Of a DNA stretch of 52,785 nt, positions 1 to 9,382 are shown piece by piece; within the stretch, counting starts at the first letter, position 1, and the number at the start of each line of letters is the position of its first letter. The position numbers and the translations under genes are program-made. Source of the DNA: Gammaproteobacteria bacterium. Lineage in GTDB: Bacteria > Pseudomonadota > Gammaproteobacteria > Ga0077536. The notes under the pieces are model-generated. The model did no database searches. It saw only the letters and a program-made list of their open reading frames with translations, and had not been told where the DNA came from. The stretch is taken from positions 1-52,785 of the forward strand of contig SHZJ01000025.1 in the NCBI GenBank assembly GCA_009692365.1, given 5' to 3'.

Positions 1-201
1 GCCACCTTGGTCGCGCATCTTTCCCAGCCCGCGTTTTGTTATTTTCACCGGTGGCGGCAGGGGGATTTGGTAATCTGGGATAACCGCACGGTGCTGCACA
101 AAGCCGAGCATTACGATATGGCCCGCTACCGACGGGTCTTTCGGCGCACCACTCTAGCGGGCGCCGGGCCGGTGGTCGGCCCCTTTAGCGCGCCCACTTA
201 A
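1..201 (+). CDS. TauD/TfdA-family dioxygenase, C-terminal fragment (cut by window edge)
   Basis: Open from the first base to a TAA at 199-201, so only the last 66 codons are present. The fragment carries the C-terminal half of the active site of Fe(II)/2-oxoglutarate dioxygenases: WDNRTVLHK holds the distal iron-ligand histidine and the downstream RYRR holds the arginine expected to bind the 2-oxoglutarate carboxylate. It aligns by eye with the C-terminus of the complete gene that follows (HRW-x-GDLV-WDNR in both), so the two are tandem paralogues. The gap is 19 bases, so they are probably co-transcribed. The substrate cannot be predicted. Any family start lies outside the window. Confidence 0.85.
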   Translation, partial: ATLVAHLSQPAFCYFHRWRQGDLVIWDNRTVLHKAEHYDMARYRRVFRRTTLAGAGPVVGPFSAPT

Positions 202-220
202 ACGCCAGAGGGGAGCGCCC

Positions 221-1117
221 ATGACCCTGCGTATTTTTCCCATCACGCCCGAATTCGCCGCCGAAGTGGGCGACGTCGACTTGTCGCAGCCCCTGTCAGG
301 CACCGTTGAACAGGCGATAAAAGCCGCTTTTTGGCAATATGGCGTCCTCATTTTTCCAGACCAGCAGCTGAGCGCCGAGGAGCATCTGAGGTTTGCGCGG
401 GTCTTTGGACCACTGGAGACGAGCATTGCCGTCCACCAGCCGCAGGCCAAGCTGCGCCTCGCCGCAGAGTTCGCCGATGTGTCCAACCTAACCGTGCGCG
501 ACCAGCTTTGGGGTGAAGACAGCCGGGCGCGCCTCTTTGCGTTGGGCAACCGCCTGTGGCACACGGACAGTTCTTTCCGGCAGATCCCCGCGTACGCGTC
601 GTTGCTCTATGCCCGCAGCATCGCGCCCATTGGGGGACACACGGAGTTCGCGGACCTGCGCGCTGCTTTCGACGCGCTGCCGCCTGACCAACGCGCAGCA
701 CTGCGCGGGCGGGTGCTCGAACATTCCATTTTTACCTCGCGCGCCAAACTCGGTTTTCACGACTTCGCGCAAGCCGAACGTGATGCGCTGCCGCCGGTGC
801 AGCAGGTGCTCGTGCGGACCCTGCCGCAAACGGGACGCGAGTCACTTTATCTGGCCTCGCACGCCGGCCGCGTCATTGGCCTGCCTGACGCGGAAGGTCT
901 TGCGCTCATCGATGCCCTGACCACCCACGCGACCCAGCGCCAATTCGTGTACACGCATCGCTGGCGGGTGGGCGACCTCGTGCTGTGGGATAATCGCTGC
1001 ACCGCCCACCGCGGGACCGAGTTCGACGACCTGCGCTGGCGCCGAGATTATCAGCGCGTGAGCGTTGCGGACGTGGCCAATTCTTGCGCGCAGGCCCAGT
1101 TGACGCTCGGACCCTGA
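221..1117 (+). CDS. TauD/TfdA-family Fe(II)/2-oxoglutarate-dependent dioxygenase
   Basis: 298 residues, the usual family length. These cytoplasmic enzymes couple oxidative decarboxylation of 2-oxoglutarate to hydroxylation of a small, often acidic, substrate (taurine, 2,4-D, alkyl sulfates and others). The iron facial triad is visible: H114 and D116 in LWHTD, and H263 in WDNRCTAHRG. Arginines near 274-279 (RWRRDYQR) supply the co-substrate ligand. The ATG at 221 is preceded by a purine-rich GAGGGGAG and is the natural start. It is the second of two tandem paralogues and is followed, after about 60 bases, by a hydroxylase of another class. Substrate is unknown; TauD itself is only one possibility. 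Confidence 0.9.
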   Translation: MTLRIFPITPEFAAEVGDVDLSQPLSGTVEQAIKAAFWQYGVLIFPDQQLSAEEHLRFARVFGPLETSIAVHQPQAKLRLAAEFADVSNLTVRDQLWGEDSRARLFALGNRLWHTDSSFRQIPAYASLLYARSIAPIGGHTEFADLRAAFDALPPDQRAALRGRVLEHSIFTSRAKLGFHDFAQAERDALPPVQQVLVRTLPQTGRESLYLASHAGRVIGLPDAEGLALIDALTTHATQRQFVYTHRWRVGDLVLWDNRCTAHRGTEFDDLRWRRDYQRVSVADVANSCAQAQLTLGP

Positions 1118-1180
1118 CCGGCCCATCCTGTGAGGGCGCCCCGGCCAATCTCGACCTGCGGGCGCGCCGAGGGCTAGCCC

Positions 1181-1948
1181 ATGATGGACGACCGCCAACG
1201 CGAATTCCGGCACCAATATCAGGCCCAAATCAGCCCTTGGTACAACGGCTATGTCCACGTCAGTGTGATGTACGCCGTTGGGCTGGCCGTCATCGGCTGG
1301 TGTCTGCTGCACCTGCAAAGCGCCACTTGGGAGTGGCTGCTGGTGGTCCCGGTCTTTGCGGTATCCAACGGGTTTGAATGGTGGATTCACAAGTTTGTGA
1401 TGCACCGGCTGGTCGATAGCTACGCGTTGCGCGCGATCTACGACCGTCATACCCGCCAACACCATCAGTACTTCACCCACCAAGAAATGACCGTGAACTC
1501 CGCGCGCGAGTTCCGCATCGTCTTTTTTCCTTGGCGTGCGCTCGTGACTTTCATGGCGCTGGGCGTGCCCTTCGCGCTGCTGTTGGGTTGGTTAATCAAG
1601 CCTGCCGCCGCCTACATCCTGATGGTGACGATCGTTGGACAATATTTAATCTACGAGACTTTTCATTACAGCTGTCACGTCCCCGAAAACCGCTGGCTGC
1701 GCCACCTGCCGTGCGTCAATACGATCCGTCGACACCATGCCGCCCATCACCACCACGGGCTGATGATGGAGCGCAACATGAACCTCACCTTTCCGATCGC
1801 AGACTGGTTCATGGGCACGAGCGACCTGAACCGCAGCCTGCTGGGCCATCTGTTCAATGGCTATAGCGAGCGCTGGATCAAACCCGAGTGTCGTTCGGCG
1901 CGGGAACGCGCGTCGGGAGAGGTGGAGCGAGCTACCGCCAGAGACTGA
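1181..1948 (+). CDS. Fatty acid hydroxylase / sterol desaturase superfamily membrane protein
   Basis: 255 residues. Several hydrophobic segments (about 28-45, 50-66, 118-137 and 142-160) alternate with the histidine clusters typical of the di-iron integral-membrane hydroxylases: H70 and H75 (HKFVMH), H90/H94/H95 (HTRQHH), H162/H166 (HYSCH) and H185/H186/H189/H190 (HHAAHH). In this family the histidines hold a di-iron centre that hydroxylates or desaturates a lipid at the cytoplasmic face of the membrane. ATG codons lie at both 1181 and 1184, and the ribosome site is weak, so the start is uncertain by one codon. Neighbouring dioxygenases and the amidohydrolase suggest a shared lipid or N-acyl pathway, but that is inference. 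Confidence 0.85.
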   Translation: MMDDRQREFRHQYQAQISPWYNGYVHVSVMYAVGLAVIGWCLLHLQSATWEWLLVVPVFAVSNGFEWWIHKFVMHRLVDSYALRAIYDRHTRQHHQYFTHQEMTVNSAREFRIVFFPWRALVTFMALGVPFALLLGWLIKPAAAYILMVTIVGQYLIYETFHYSCHVPENRWLRHLPCVNTIRRHHAAHHHHGLMMERNMNLTFPIADWFMGTSDLNRSLLGHLFNGYSERWIKPECRSARERASGEVERATARD

Positions 1949-2001
1949 TTTTTCGCCAACCAGAATGCTGAAAAAAAAAACTTTTAGGGAGAATCTTTGT
2001 C

Positions 2002-3756
2002 ATGTCAGAGACGCCAGCTGAATTCGATCTCGTCATCCGGGGTGGCCGGGTGGTCGATGGAACGCGCATGCCCGCCTACAACGGCGATATCGCGATTAAA
2101 GACGGTCGCATCGCCGAACTCGGTCAGGTACGCGGCCGGGGCCGCCGGGAAATCGACGCGACCGGGCTTATCGTGGCCCCCGGTTTCATCGATGTTCACA
2201 CCCACTACGACGCCCAATTGAACTGGGACCCCTACGCCTCCCAGTCCTGCTGGCATGGCATCACCAGCATCGTGATCGCGGCGTGTGGTTTTGGCTTCTC
2301 ACCCTGCCGCCCAGAAGACCGCGAACGCGCCATGCAGCGCATGACCCGGGTTGAGGCGATCCCCTATGCCGCGATGAAAGAAGGCATGCGTTGGGATTGG
2401 GTCAGTCAGCGGGAGTATCTGGAGTCATTGGAACGCGCGGGTTTAGGCGTGAACGTCGCGAGCTACATCCCGCAATCGCCGATCCGCGGCTGGGTACTGG
2501 GTGAAGAAGACTCGCGCCGCACGGACGTCACACCGGCCGAACTGGAACAAATGAAAGAACTGGTGCGCGATGGCTATCGCGCCGGGGCGCTGGGTTTGTC
2601 CACCGACCTCAACCTCATCGACCGCGACTTCGACGGTTCCATGCTGCCCAGTCTGATTGCCAGCGCGGCCGAAACCGAGGCGCTAATTGGCGTGGCACGA
2701 GAATTTAATGTGGGTTCGATCGAGGTCACCCCGCAATCACTGCATCTGGGTCCAGACGAAGCCGCAATGCTGGAGCGCTGGGCGGAAATCAGCGGGCGGC
2801 CGGTGTACTACAACGCAATTCTGCAGGTCCATCACCTGCCCGGACAGTGGAAAGAAGCGCTGAATCGGCTGGAAGACATGAATAAACGTCATCGAATTTT
2901 TGCGCTGGGCAACGCGCATCGCATCGAATCCCTGTTCAACCTGGTTGAATACAACTTGTTCGATGACATGCCGGAATGGAACAAAGCGCTGGCCTGTGAC
3001 ATGGCACAGCGGGTCGCCAACCTGCGAGATCCGGCGGTGCGCGCGCGTTTGCAGCACGACCTCGATTTCCACACCAACCGGCTGTGGGCCGGGAACTGGG
3101 AACGTATGAAGGTCTTTGAATCGGCGCAGGCGCAGTATCAAGGCCGATATGTGGGCGAAATCGCCCGTTCGATGGGAATTAAATCGCTGGATGCGTTCTG
3201 CGAAATTGCGCTGGGCGAAGAACTCAAAACGCTCTTCCTCATCGAAGACCTGAACAATTCGGAAGACGCAGCGGTGGCGGAAATCATGCTGCATCCGCTC
3301 GTGATCCCGGGGCTGTCGGACGGCGGGGCCCACACCCAGTTCCTGTGCTTGGGTAAATATCCCACCGTGATGCTCAGCAAATGGGTGCGCGACGAAGGTG
3401 TGTTAAGCCTGGAGGAAGCCCATTGGCGCCTGTCGCATATGTGCGCTGCGGCCATCGGCTTGGAAGGCATCGGCACGCTGCAGGTCGGCATGCCCGCGGA
3501 TATCGTCATCTATGACCTCGAGAAGCTCGCCGTGACGCCCGAGGAGCCGGTGTACGAGAGCATCATCGGCGGGGGCAAACGGCTGATCCAGAAGGCGGTG
3601 GGCTATCGTGCGGTCATCGTCAACGGGGTGCAGACCTTCGCGGACGGCGAGTGCACGGGCGAGTTGCCCGGACGGGTGTTGCGCACCTCGGCCTACGTGC
3701 CCACGCCAGCCGTTGCCGCGACACGGGCCCCGTACACGCCGATTGCGGCGGCCTAG
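2002..3756 (+). CDS. N-acyl-D-amino-acid deacylase-like amidohydrolase
   Basis: 584 residues. The amidohydrolase fold is clear: an N-terminal beta-sandwich lead (LVIRGGRVVDG), then the metal motif PGFIDVHTHYD with H66 and H68, a cysteine at C95 (AACGFG) where D-aminoacylases have a metal-bridging cysteine, and a late LSDGGAHTQ with the catalytic aspartate. The C-terminus returns to the sandwich (GMPADIVIYDLE). Members hydrolyse N-acyl-D-amino acids or related amides and cyclic imides using zinc in the cytoplasm. The exact substrate is not predictable. The ATG at 2002 has AGGGAGA nine bases upstream, and a ten-A run lies at 1971-1980 in the 53-base gap after the hydroxylase. Confidence 0.88.
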   Translation: MSETPAEFDLVIRGGRVVDGTRMPAYNGDIAIKDGRIAELGQVRGRGRREIDATGLIVAPGFIDVHTHYDAQLNWDPYASQSCWHGITSIVIAACGFGFSPCRPEDRERAMQRMTRVEAIPYAAMKEGMRWDWVSQREYLESLERAGLGVNVASYIPQSPIRGWVLGEEDSRRTDVTPAELEQMKELVRDGYRAGALGLSTDLNLIDRDFDGSMLPSLIASAAETEALIGVAREFNVGSIEVTPQSLHLGPDEAAMLERWAEISGRPVYYNAILQVHHLPGQWKEALNRLEDMNKRHRIFALGNAHRIESLFNLVEYNLFDDMPEWNKALACDMAQRVANLRDPAVRARLQHDLDFHTNRLWAGNWERMKVFESAQAQYQGRYVGEIARSMGIKSLDAFCEIALGEELKTLFLIEDLNNSEDAAVAEIMLHPLVIPGLSDGGAHTQFLCLGKYPTVMLSKWVRDEGVLSLEEAHWRLSHMCAAAIGLEGIGTLQVGMPADIVIYDLEKLAVTPEEPVYESIIGGGKRLIQKAVGYRAVIVNGVQTFADGECTGELPGRVLRTSAYVPTPAVAATRAPYTPIAAA

Positions 3757-4061
3757 GCGCTCCCCGCACGCCGCCTGCGCTGGGCGCCAGACCAACAAGC
3801 CCCGCGTACCGAGGCGGGGTGCGGTCTGCCTGCGATTAACCCCACGCGGCCTGCGCGACCACCTCCGTACGGGGGCAGGCGCGCGGGGCCGTCAGCTCCG
3901 CCAACCCCGCGCCCCGTGCGGTAGACCGGGCAGCGGCGGCGAGGACTAGAACCCACCGCCCCACCGCAAAGTTTCGCGCTTTTTTTTAGCGCTCGCAGGC
4001 CGGTCGGTGAGCTGCTTTCGCTATCATTGGCGCGCCAGCCCAACTTGGAGTCACCGCCCGT
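3757..4061. other. Gene-free GC-rich spacer with several inverted repeats
   Basis: No reading frame here looks like a protein. Inverted repeats seen: CCCCGC/GCGGGG (3800-3805 with 3814-3819), GCGCGGGG/CCCCGCGC (3881-3888 with 3905-3912), and a nested pair, TGCGGT with ACCGCA enclosing GGCGG with CCGCC, between about 3916 and 3970. An eight-T run at 3980-3987 follows. The first hairpin could end transcription of the amidohydrolase gene, though no T-run directly follows it. The rest may be a structured RNA or leader, or only chance pairing in GC-rich DNA. Confidence 0.4.
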
Positions 4062-4568
4062 ATGGAACCCCGCCCAGCTCTCGACGCCGCCCCGGGCAGA
4101 GCCATCCCCAACGCCGCCACGGACCAAGACCGGCGCTATCTGGAGCGCGCGCTGGCGCTGGCAGAGGCGGCGGCCCGGATGGGTGAGGTGCCGGTGGGGG
4201 CTTTGGTGGTGCTGCAGGGCACCGTGATCGGCGAGGGCTGGAACCGCCCCATCAGCACCGTGGATCCCACGGCGCACGCAGAAATGGTGGCCTTGCGGGC
4301 CGCCGCCGCGCGGCTGGGCAACTATCGGGTGACGGGTGCCACCCTTTACGTCACGCTAGAGCCGTGTGCCATGTGCAGCGGCGCCATCCTGCATGCCAGA
4401 ATCGCGCGGGTGGTGTACGCGACCCCCGACCCTCGCACCGGCGCCGCCGGCTCGGTGTTCGATGTACTCAACACCACCCGACTCAACCACCGGGTGGCCA
4501 TCACCGCTGGCGTGCAGGCCGCTGTTGCGGCCACCCAGCTCCAACAGTTCTTCAAGGCACGTCGATGA
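4062..4568 (+). CDS. tadA: tRNA-specific adenosine deaminase TadA
   Basis: 168 residues, as usual for TadA. The enzyme deaminates adenosine 34 to inosine in the anticodon of tRNA-Arg(ACG), an essential wobble modification. The zinc site of the cytidine-deaminase fold is intact: H72-A-E74, where E74 is the proton shuttle, and PCAMC with C102 and C105. N-terminal MGEVPVGA and the C-terminal segment after RTGAAGSVFD are typical. The first 20 or so residues are low-complexity and outside the conserved fold, so a slightly later start is possible, but ATG 4062 has a GGAG ahead of it. Its TGA overlaps the ATG of pncC (ATGA). Confidence 0.95.
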   Translation: MEPRPALDAAPGRAIPNAATDQDRRYLERALALAEAAARMGEVPVGALVVLQGTVIGEGWNRPISTVDPTAHAEMVALRAAAARLGNYRVTGATLYVTLEPCAMCSGAILHARIARVVYATPDPRTGAAGSVFDVLNTTRLNHRVAITAGVQAAVAATQLQQFFKARR

Positions 4569-5086
4569 CCCTGCCCCCCCACCCGACCCACCCCAGCGCC
4601 GCGGCGCTCGCCACCTTGCTCGGCGAGCACCTGAGCGCACAGCAGGGGCTGCTGGCGACCGCAGAATCGTGCACCGGGGGCGGCATCGCCACCGCGGTCA
4701 CCGACATTGCGGGCAGCTCGGGATGGTTTGAGCGTGGGTTTGTCACCTACTCCAACCTTGCCAAAACCGAAATGCTAGGCGTGCCGCCCAGCACCCTCGC
4801 CCAGTTTGGTGCCGTGAGCGAAGCCGTGGCGCGGGCGATGGCCATTGGCGCACTGGCGCATTCCACCGCCACGCTGAGCGTGGCGGTCACCGGGGTTGCC
4901 GGGCCGGGCGGGGGCAGCGCCGAGAAGCCCGTCGGCACGGTGTGCTTTGGCTACGCCCTGCGCACCGGTGTAACCATCACTCGGCGCTGCTGCTTTGCCG
5001 GTGACCGGGCCGCCGTGCGAGCGCAAAGCGTGCAGACCGCGCTGGCCGGGCTCATCGCGCTGGCCACCGGGCAGGCGCTGGCCTAG
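4565..5086 (+). CDS. pncC: Nicotinamide-nucleotide amidohydrolase (CinA C-terminal domain family)
   Basis: 173 residues starting at ATG 4565, inside the tadA stop. The same frame is open further upstream, but that part is only tadA read in another frame. The core is the CinA C-terminal domain: AESCTGGGIA near residues 35-45, the FVTYSN segment, GAVSE, and AVTGVAGPGGG followed by KPVGTV. The stand-alone form corresponds to PncC, which deamidates nicotinamide mononucleotide to nicotinate mononucleotide in the pyridine-nucleotide salvage cycle. Placement directly before recA is common in Proteobacteria and explains the older name competence/damage-inducible protein. No N-terminal molybdopterin-like CinA domain is present. 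Confidence 0.93.
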   Translation: MTLPPHPTHPSAAALATLLGEHLSAQQGLLATAESCTGGGIATAVTDIAGSSGWFERGFVTYSNLAKTEMLGVPPSTLAQFGAVSEAVARAMAIGALAHSTATLSVAVTGVAGPGGGSAEKPVGTVCFGYALRTGVTITRRCCFAGDRAAVRAQSVQTALAGLIALATGQALA

Positions 5087-5135
5087 CCAAGCCGCGCCGC
5101 GCACCGCTTAGGGGCACCCTGCGGCTCCGCACCAA

Positions 5136-5165
5136 ATGAAACGCCTCGAACACCTGTGCAATAAT
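5136..5165 (+). promoter_or_regulatory. Candidate recA promoter
   Basis: ATGAAA (5136-5141) and AATAAT (5160-5165) are separated by 18 bases and resemble sigma-70 -35 and -10 hexamers (4/6 and 5/6 matches). They lie about 50 bases upstream of the recA ATG. A CTG-N10-CAC sequence beginning at 5154 overlaps the -10 and could be a degenerate LexA site, but it is too weak to call. Confidence 0.35.
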
Positions 5166-5214
5166 CCACCCGGTGACGCAGACGGCAAAGTTCAACAACC
5201 GACAGGGGAATTAC

Positions 5215-6246
5215 ATGGATGACCATCGACAGAAAGCGCTAGGAGCGGCGCTGGCGCAGATTGAAAAGCAGTTCGGTACGGGGTCCATCATGCGGATGGG
5301 GGCCAATACCGTGCGCGATATCGACGTGGTTTCTACCGGCTCGCTAAGCCTCGACCTGGCGCTGGGCGTGGGCGGGCTGCCACGCGGGCGAGTGGTGGAA
5401 ATCTTTGGGCCCGAATCCTCCGGCAAAACCACCATGGCACTGCATGTGGTCGCGGAAATGCAGAAAAAAGGCGGCACGGCGGCGTTTATCGACGCCGAAC
5501 ACGCCCTAGACCCCCAATACGCCGAAAAGCTCGGGGTGAAGATCAGCGACTTGCTGGTTTCGCAGCCCGATACCGGCGAGCAGGCGCTGGAAATCACCGA
5601 CATGCTCGTGCGTTCGGGCGCTGTGGACGTCATTGTGGTGGATTCGGTGGCGGCCCTGACCCCCAAAGCCGAAATCGAGGGCGAAATGGGTGACAGCCAC
5701 ATGGGGCTACAGGCGCGCCTGATGTCGCAGGCCTTGCGCAAACTCACCGCCCACATCAATCGCGCCAATACGCTCGTGATTTTCATCAACCAAATTCGCA
5801 TGAAAATCGGCGTGATGTTCGGGAGCCCAGAAACCACTACCGGCGGCAACGCCCTGAAATTCTATGCCTCGGTGCGCTTGGACATCCGCCGCATCGGCTC
5901 CCTCAAGCGGGGAGACGAAATCATCGGCAACGAAACCCGCGTTAAAGTGGTGAAAAACAAAGTGGCGCCGCCCTTCAAGCAGGCCACTTTCGACATCATT
6001 TACAACGAAGGGGTGTCGCGCGAAAGCGAGATCATGGAACTCGGCGTCGCGCAGGGGTTCTTAGATAAAACCGGTGCGTGGTACGCCTACAAGGGCGAGC
6101 GCCTGGGCCAAGGCAAGGAGAACGTGCGCACCTACCTGAAGGAGCACCCGGCTATTGCCGCGGAACTCGAGGCCTCCATCCGGGCGGTCGCGATGCCGCA
6201 AGCCACGGCCACCGTGAACGAAGACGAGGCGGAGACCGAACTCTGA
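5215..6246 (+). CDS. recA: Recombinase A
   Basis: 343 residues, near the E. coli length of 353. RecA forms ATP-dependent filaments on single-stranded DNA, pairs homologous duplexes and triggers LexA autocleavage. Seen in the sequence: N-terminal oligomerisation helix ([15 protein letters not shown]), Walker A GPESSGKT at 65-72, Walker [11 protein letters not shown], the L1 loop around [10 protein letters not shown], the L2 loop with [10 protein letters not shown], and a short acidic C-terminus (NEDEAETEL). The ATG at 5215 is preceded by AGGGGAA. An in-frame GTG upstream at 5173 would add non-conserved residues, so it was not used. The TGA overlaps the start proposed for recX. Confidence 0.98.
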   Translation: MDDHRQKALGAALAQIEKQFGTGSIMRMGANTVRDIDVVSTGSLSLDLALGVGGLPRGRVVEIFGPESSGKTTMALHVVAEMQKKGGTAAFIDAEHALDPQYAEKLGVKISDLLVSQPDTGEQALEITDMLVRSGAVDVIVVDSVAALTPKAEIEGEMGDSHMGLQARLMSQALRKLTAHINRANTLVIFINQIRMKIGVMFGSPETTTGGNALKFYASVRLDIRRIGSLKRGDEIIGNETRVKVVKNKVAPPFKQATFDIIYNEGVSRESEIMELGVAQGFLDKTGAWYAYKGERLGQGKENVRTYLKEHPAIAAELEASIRAVAMPQATATVNEDEAETEL

Positions 6247-6710
6247 GCGAGGACCCGGCGGCAGGCGCGCGACGGCAAGCGCTGGCCGCCTTGGCCCGCC
6301 GCGAGCACACGCGCGGCGAACTCCAACGTAAGCTCGCGCTGCGCGGTCATGCCGAAAAAACTATCGGCGTGGTGCTCGATGAACTCGCGCAACAGAGCCT
6401 CTTGGACGAGCACCGGTTTGTGGAGGTTTTTGTGCGCTCGCGGGCGGGTCGCGGCCAAGGGCCGGTGCGAATTGCGCAGGAAATGCGCGCCCGCGGCGTG
6501 CCAGACGAATTGGTGCGCACCGGCTTACCGGTGCAGGACAGCCTCTGGGCGCAACACGCCCGTAAGGTACTGGCGAAAAAATTCCCCACGGCGATAGGTG
6601 ACTTAAAAGACCGCGCGAAGCGCATCCGCTTCCTCGAATACCGCGGCTTCAGTCACGCGCAGATTGCCGCCGCGTTGGTGGGCAGTGCCAACGCCGACCA
6701 TCACGACTGA
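6243..6710 (+). CDS. recX: RecX regulatory protein, probable CTG start
   Basis: About 155 residues (E. coli 166). RecX binds RecA filaments and modulates filament growth and recombinase activity. Helical three-repeat RecX features are visible: [27 protein letters not shown] with GPVRIAQEM, and a final [11 protein letters not shown]. In this frame there is no ATG, GTG or TTG between the recA coding region and the conserved part; the nearest TTG (6291) would cut into conserved sequence. CTG at 6243 overlaps the recA stop and has GGAG (6231-6234) eight bases before it, so it is the best start. This non-standard start is inferred, not proven. Confidence 0.88.
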   Translation: MSEDPAAGARRQALAALARREHTRGELQRKLALRGHAEKTIGVVLDELAQQSLLDEHRFVEVFVRSRAGRGQGPVRIAQEMRARGVPDELVRTGLPVQDSLWAQHARKVLAKKFPTAIGDLKDRAKRIRFLEYRGFSHAQIAAALVGSANADHHD

Positions 6711-6735
6711 CCCAACGTCCACAGCAGGCGCCTGT

Positions 6736-9357
6736 ATGAAGAGTTCTGATATTCGCCAGGGATTCCTGGATTACTTCGCCGAAAAAAATCACGAGATAGT
6801 GACCAGCAGTTCTTTGGTGCCCGGCAACGACCCGTCGCTGTTGTTCACCAACGCCGGCATGGTGCAGTTCAAGGATGTGTTTCTTGGCCTTGAAGAGCGT
6901 CCGCGCCGGCGGGCTACCAGCTCACAGCGCTGCGTGCGGGCCGGCGGCAAGCACAACGACTTGGACAACGTGGGTTATACCGCGCGCCACCACACTTTCT
7001 TTGAGATGCTCGGAAATTTTAGTTTCGGCGATTACTTCAAGCGCGAAGCCATCGAATTCGCTTGGGAGCTGCTGACCCAACGCTTCGCTCTGCCGGTCGA
7101 TCGCCTGTGGGTGACGGTTTTCGAAACCGACGATGAGGCCGCCGATATCTGGCTCAATCACATTGGCGTCGACCCCCGGCGCCTCACGCGCTGCGGCGAA
7201 AAAGACAACTTTTGGACGATGGGCGACACCGGCCCGTGCGGGCCGTGTAGCGAAATTTTCTTTGACCACGGGCCCTCCATCGCGGGCGGGCCGCCGGGCA
7301 CGCCGCAGGCCGATGGCGACCGTTATATCGAAATCTGGAATTTGGTCTTTATGCAGTTTGAGCGCGCTGCGGGTGGAGAGCTCAAGCGCATTCCGCGCCC
7401 TTCGGTGGATACCGGGATGGGGCTGGAGCGCATCGCGGCAGTGCTGCAGGGGGTCCACGACAACTACGACATCGATCTGTTGCGCAATCTCATCTTGGCC
7501 ATCCGCAACCTCGCGCCCAGCGCACTCCTAGACTCAAGCTCGCTGCGGGTCATTGCCGACCACATTCGCGCCTGCGCGTTTTTGGTGATGGACGGCGTGG
7601 TGCCGAGCAACGAAGGTCGCGGTTACGTGCTGCGAAGAATTCTGCGCCGGGCGCTGCGGCACGGGAACAAGCTCGGTTTTCGCGAGCCGTTTTTCCATCG
7701 CTTGGTCGCCCCGCTAGCGGGCGAAATGGGCACGGCTTTTCCGCAACTTCAGGAGCGTTCAGTGCGCATCGCCGAGGTCTTAAAGCAGGAAGAAGAACGC
7801 TTCGCCGAAACCCTCGACCATGGGCTGCGCATTTTCGAGCAAACAATCGCCAATCTGAGCGGCAAAATCATTCCCGGTGACGTGGCGTTCAAGCTCAATG
7901 ATACCTTTGGGTTTCCCGTGGACCTCACCGCTGACATCGCGCGCGAACGTGGCCTGGCCATCGACATGGCGGGCTACGAGGCCGCCATGAACGCCCAACG
8001 CGAACGGGCCCGCGCCGCCAGTCACTTTGCCCACGCCGATACGGCGCACGCCATTGCCGCCGGCAGCTTGGCGCCGCTGGGTGACACGCAGGTCTTTAGC
8101 GGCTACGAGCAGGCGGTTACGCACGCCCGGGTGACCGGCATTTTTGTCGAGGGGGGCGCAGTGGCGGCGATCGAAGCCGGAACGTTCGCCGTGGTGGTCC
8201 TAGACCGCACCCCGTTTTATGCGGAATCGGGCGGGCAAATTGGCGACCGCGGGCAGCTGCTGGGCACGCAGGGCGTGTTTGAGGTGACCGACACCCGCAA
8301 GCAGGGCGGGCTGCACTTGCACCTAGGGCAGCTCAGTCAGGGACAGCTCGCCGTGGGCGGCGACCTCAGCGCGCAGATCAACGACGCCCGGCGCAGCGCA
8401 ACCCGAGCTAATCATTCGGCCACCCACCTCCTGCATGCCGCGCTGCGCCAGCTCCTTGGTCCGCACGTAGAGCAAAAAGGCTCGCTGGTGGACGCAGAAC
8501 GTTTGCGTTTCGATTTCGCGCACACCGCGGCGCTGAGCACCGCGGAACTTAGCGCCATCGAGCGCCTCGTCAACCAACAAATACGGGCTAATCACGCAGT
8601 GGACACCCGCCTGATGAGCTACCCCGTGGCGCTCGCAGCCGGGGCGGTGGCGCTGTTCGGCGAGAAATATGGCGATGAGGTGCGGGTGCTCGCCATGGGC
8701 GATTTTTCCACCGAGCTGTGCGGCGGCACCCATGTTGCGCACACCGGTGAGATTGGCGTGTTCCGCCTGGTGTCCGAAAGCGGGGTGGCCGCCGGCGTGC
8801 GACGCATCGAGGCGATGGCGGGCGCCCCCGCCCTCGAGCATACGCTCCACAACGAACACGCCTTGCGCGCAATTGCGCTGAGTGTAAAAGCGGGTGGCCG
8901 CGACGATATCAGCGTCAAAATTACCCAGCTCAACGAGCGCGTACGCGCGCAAGAGAAAGAGCTCCAAACCCTCAAAGCCAAGCTCGCCGGCCACTCTGGC
9001 CGCGACCTTGCCCGCAGCGCCGTGAGCATCGGCGCTGCGAAGCTGCTGGTGGAAACACTGCCCGGGGCCGACGCCACGACGCTGCGCGACACCCTCGACC
9101 AGCTCAAAGACCAACTGCACAGTGCCGTCATCGTTTTAGCCACCATCGAAGAAGATAAAGTGAAACTGGTGACCGGCGTGACCGGCGACCTCACCGCGCA
9201 AATCAATGCCGGCCAACTGGCTAACTTCGTGGCGGCGCAACTCGGTGGCAAAGGCGGCGGCCGGCCCGATCTGGCGCAAGCGGGAGGCCCCGATCTGGCG
9301 GCGCTGCCGGCGGCGCTGGCGTCGGTTGCAGGCTGGGTAAGCGCCCGTCTGAGCTGA
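6736..9357 (+). CDS. alaS: Alanine--tRNA ligase
   Basis: 873 residues, matching the E. coli enzyme (876). It charges tRNA-Ala and hydrolyses Ser-tRNA-Ala and Gly-tRNA-Ala. Order of domains: class II catalytic domain at the N-terminus ([30 protein letters not shown]), tRNA-recognition helices, the editing domain with zinc motif H560-x3-H564 and C662-GGT-H666, then a coiled coil ([15 protein letters not shown]) and the C-Ala domain ending near [13 protein letters not shown]. The true start is ATG 6736, giving the family N-terminus MKSSDIRQ; an earlier in-frame start at 6664 lies inside recX. The order recA-recX-alaS is the gammaproteobacterial arrangement. Confidence 0.98.
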   Translation: MKSSDIRQGFLDYFAEKNHEIVTSSSLVPGNDPSLLFTNAGMVQFKDVFLGLEERPRRRATSSQRCVRAGGKHNDLDNVGYTARHHTFFEMLGNFSFGDYFKREAIEFAWELLTQRFALPVDRLWVTVFETDDEAADIWLNHIGVDPRRLTRCGEKDNFWTMGDTGPCGPCSEIFFDHGPSIAGGPPGTPQADGDRYIEIWNLVFMQFERAAGGELKRIPRPSVDTGMGLERIAAVLQGVHDNYDIDLLRNLILAIRNLAPSALLDSSSLRVIADHIRACAFLVMDGVVPSNEGRGYVLRRILRRALRHGNKLGFREPFFHRLVAPLAGEMGTAFPQLQERSVRIAEVLKQEEERFAETLDHGLRIFEQTIANLSGKIIPGDVAFKLNDTFGFPVDLTADIARERGLAIDMAGYEAAMNAQRERARAASHFAHADTAHAIAAGSLAPLGDTQVFSGYEQAVTHARVTGIFVEGGAVAAIEAGTFAVVVLDRTPFYAESGGQIGDRGQLLGTQGVFEVTDTRKQGGLHLHLGQLSQGQLAVGGDLSAQINDARRSATRANHSATHLLHAALRQLLGPHVEQKGSLVDAERLRFDFAHTAALSTAELSAIERLVNQQIRANHAVDTRLMSYPVALAAGAVALFGEKYGDEVRVLAMGDFSTELCGGTHVAHTGEIGVFRLVSESGVAAGVRRIEAMAGAPALEHTLHNEHALRAIALSVKAGGRDDISVKITQLNERVRAQEKELQTLKAKLAGHSGRDLARSAVSIGAAKLLVETLPGADATTLRDTLDQLKDQLHSAVIVLATIEEDKVKLVTGVTGDLTAQINAGQLANFVAAQLGGKGGGRPDLAQAGGPDLAALPAALASVAGWVSARLS

Positions 9358-9382
9358 TTCGTCCGCGAACCAAGAGATATTC

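Noticed and set aside
842..1483. 213-codon open frame on - across the dioxygenase and hydroxylase genes
   Set aside because: Spans two real genes on the other strand; no ribosome site or motif.
2737..3333. 198-codon open frame on - inside the amidohydrolase gene
   Set aside because: Shadow frame of a well-supported gene.
3757..4061. 4.5S, 6S, RNase P or tmRNA gene
   Set aside because: None of the short signature motifs of these RNAs was found on either strand.
5154..5169. LexA box upstream of recA
   Set aside because: CTG is present, but the second half is CAC and the AT core is weak; it cannot be supported by eye.
8323..9120. 265-codon open frame on - opposite alaS
   Set aside because: Composition follows the alaS codon pattern; no family features.
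9358..9382. Lysine riboswitch before lysC
   Set aside because: Only 25 bases separate alaS and lysC, far too short.
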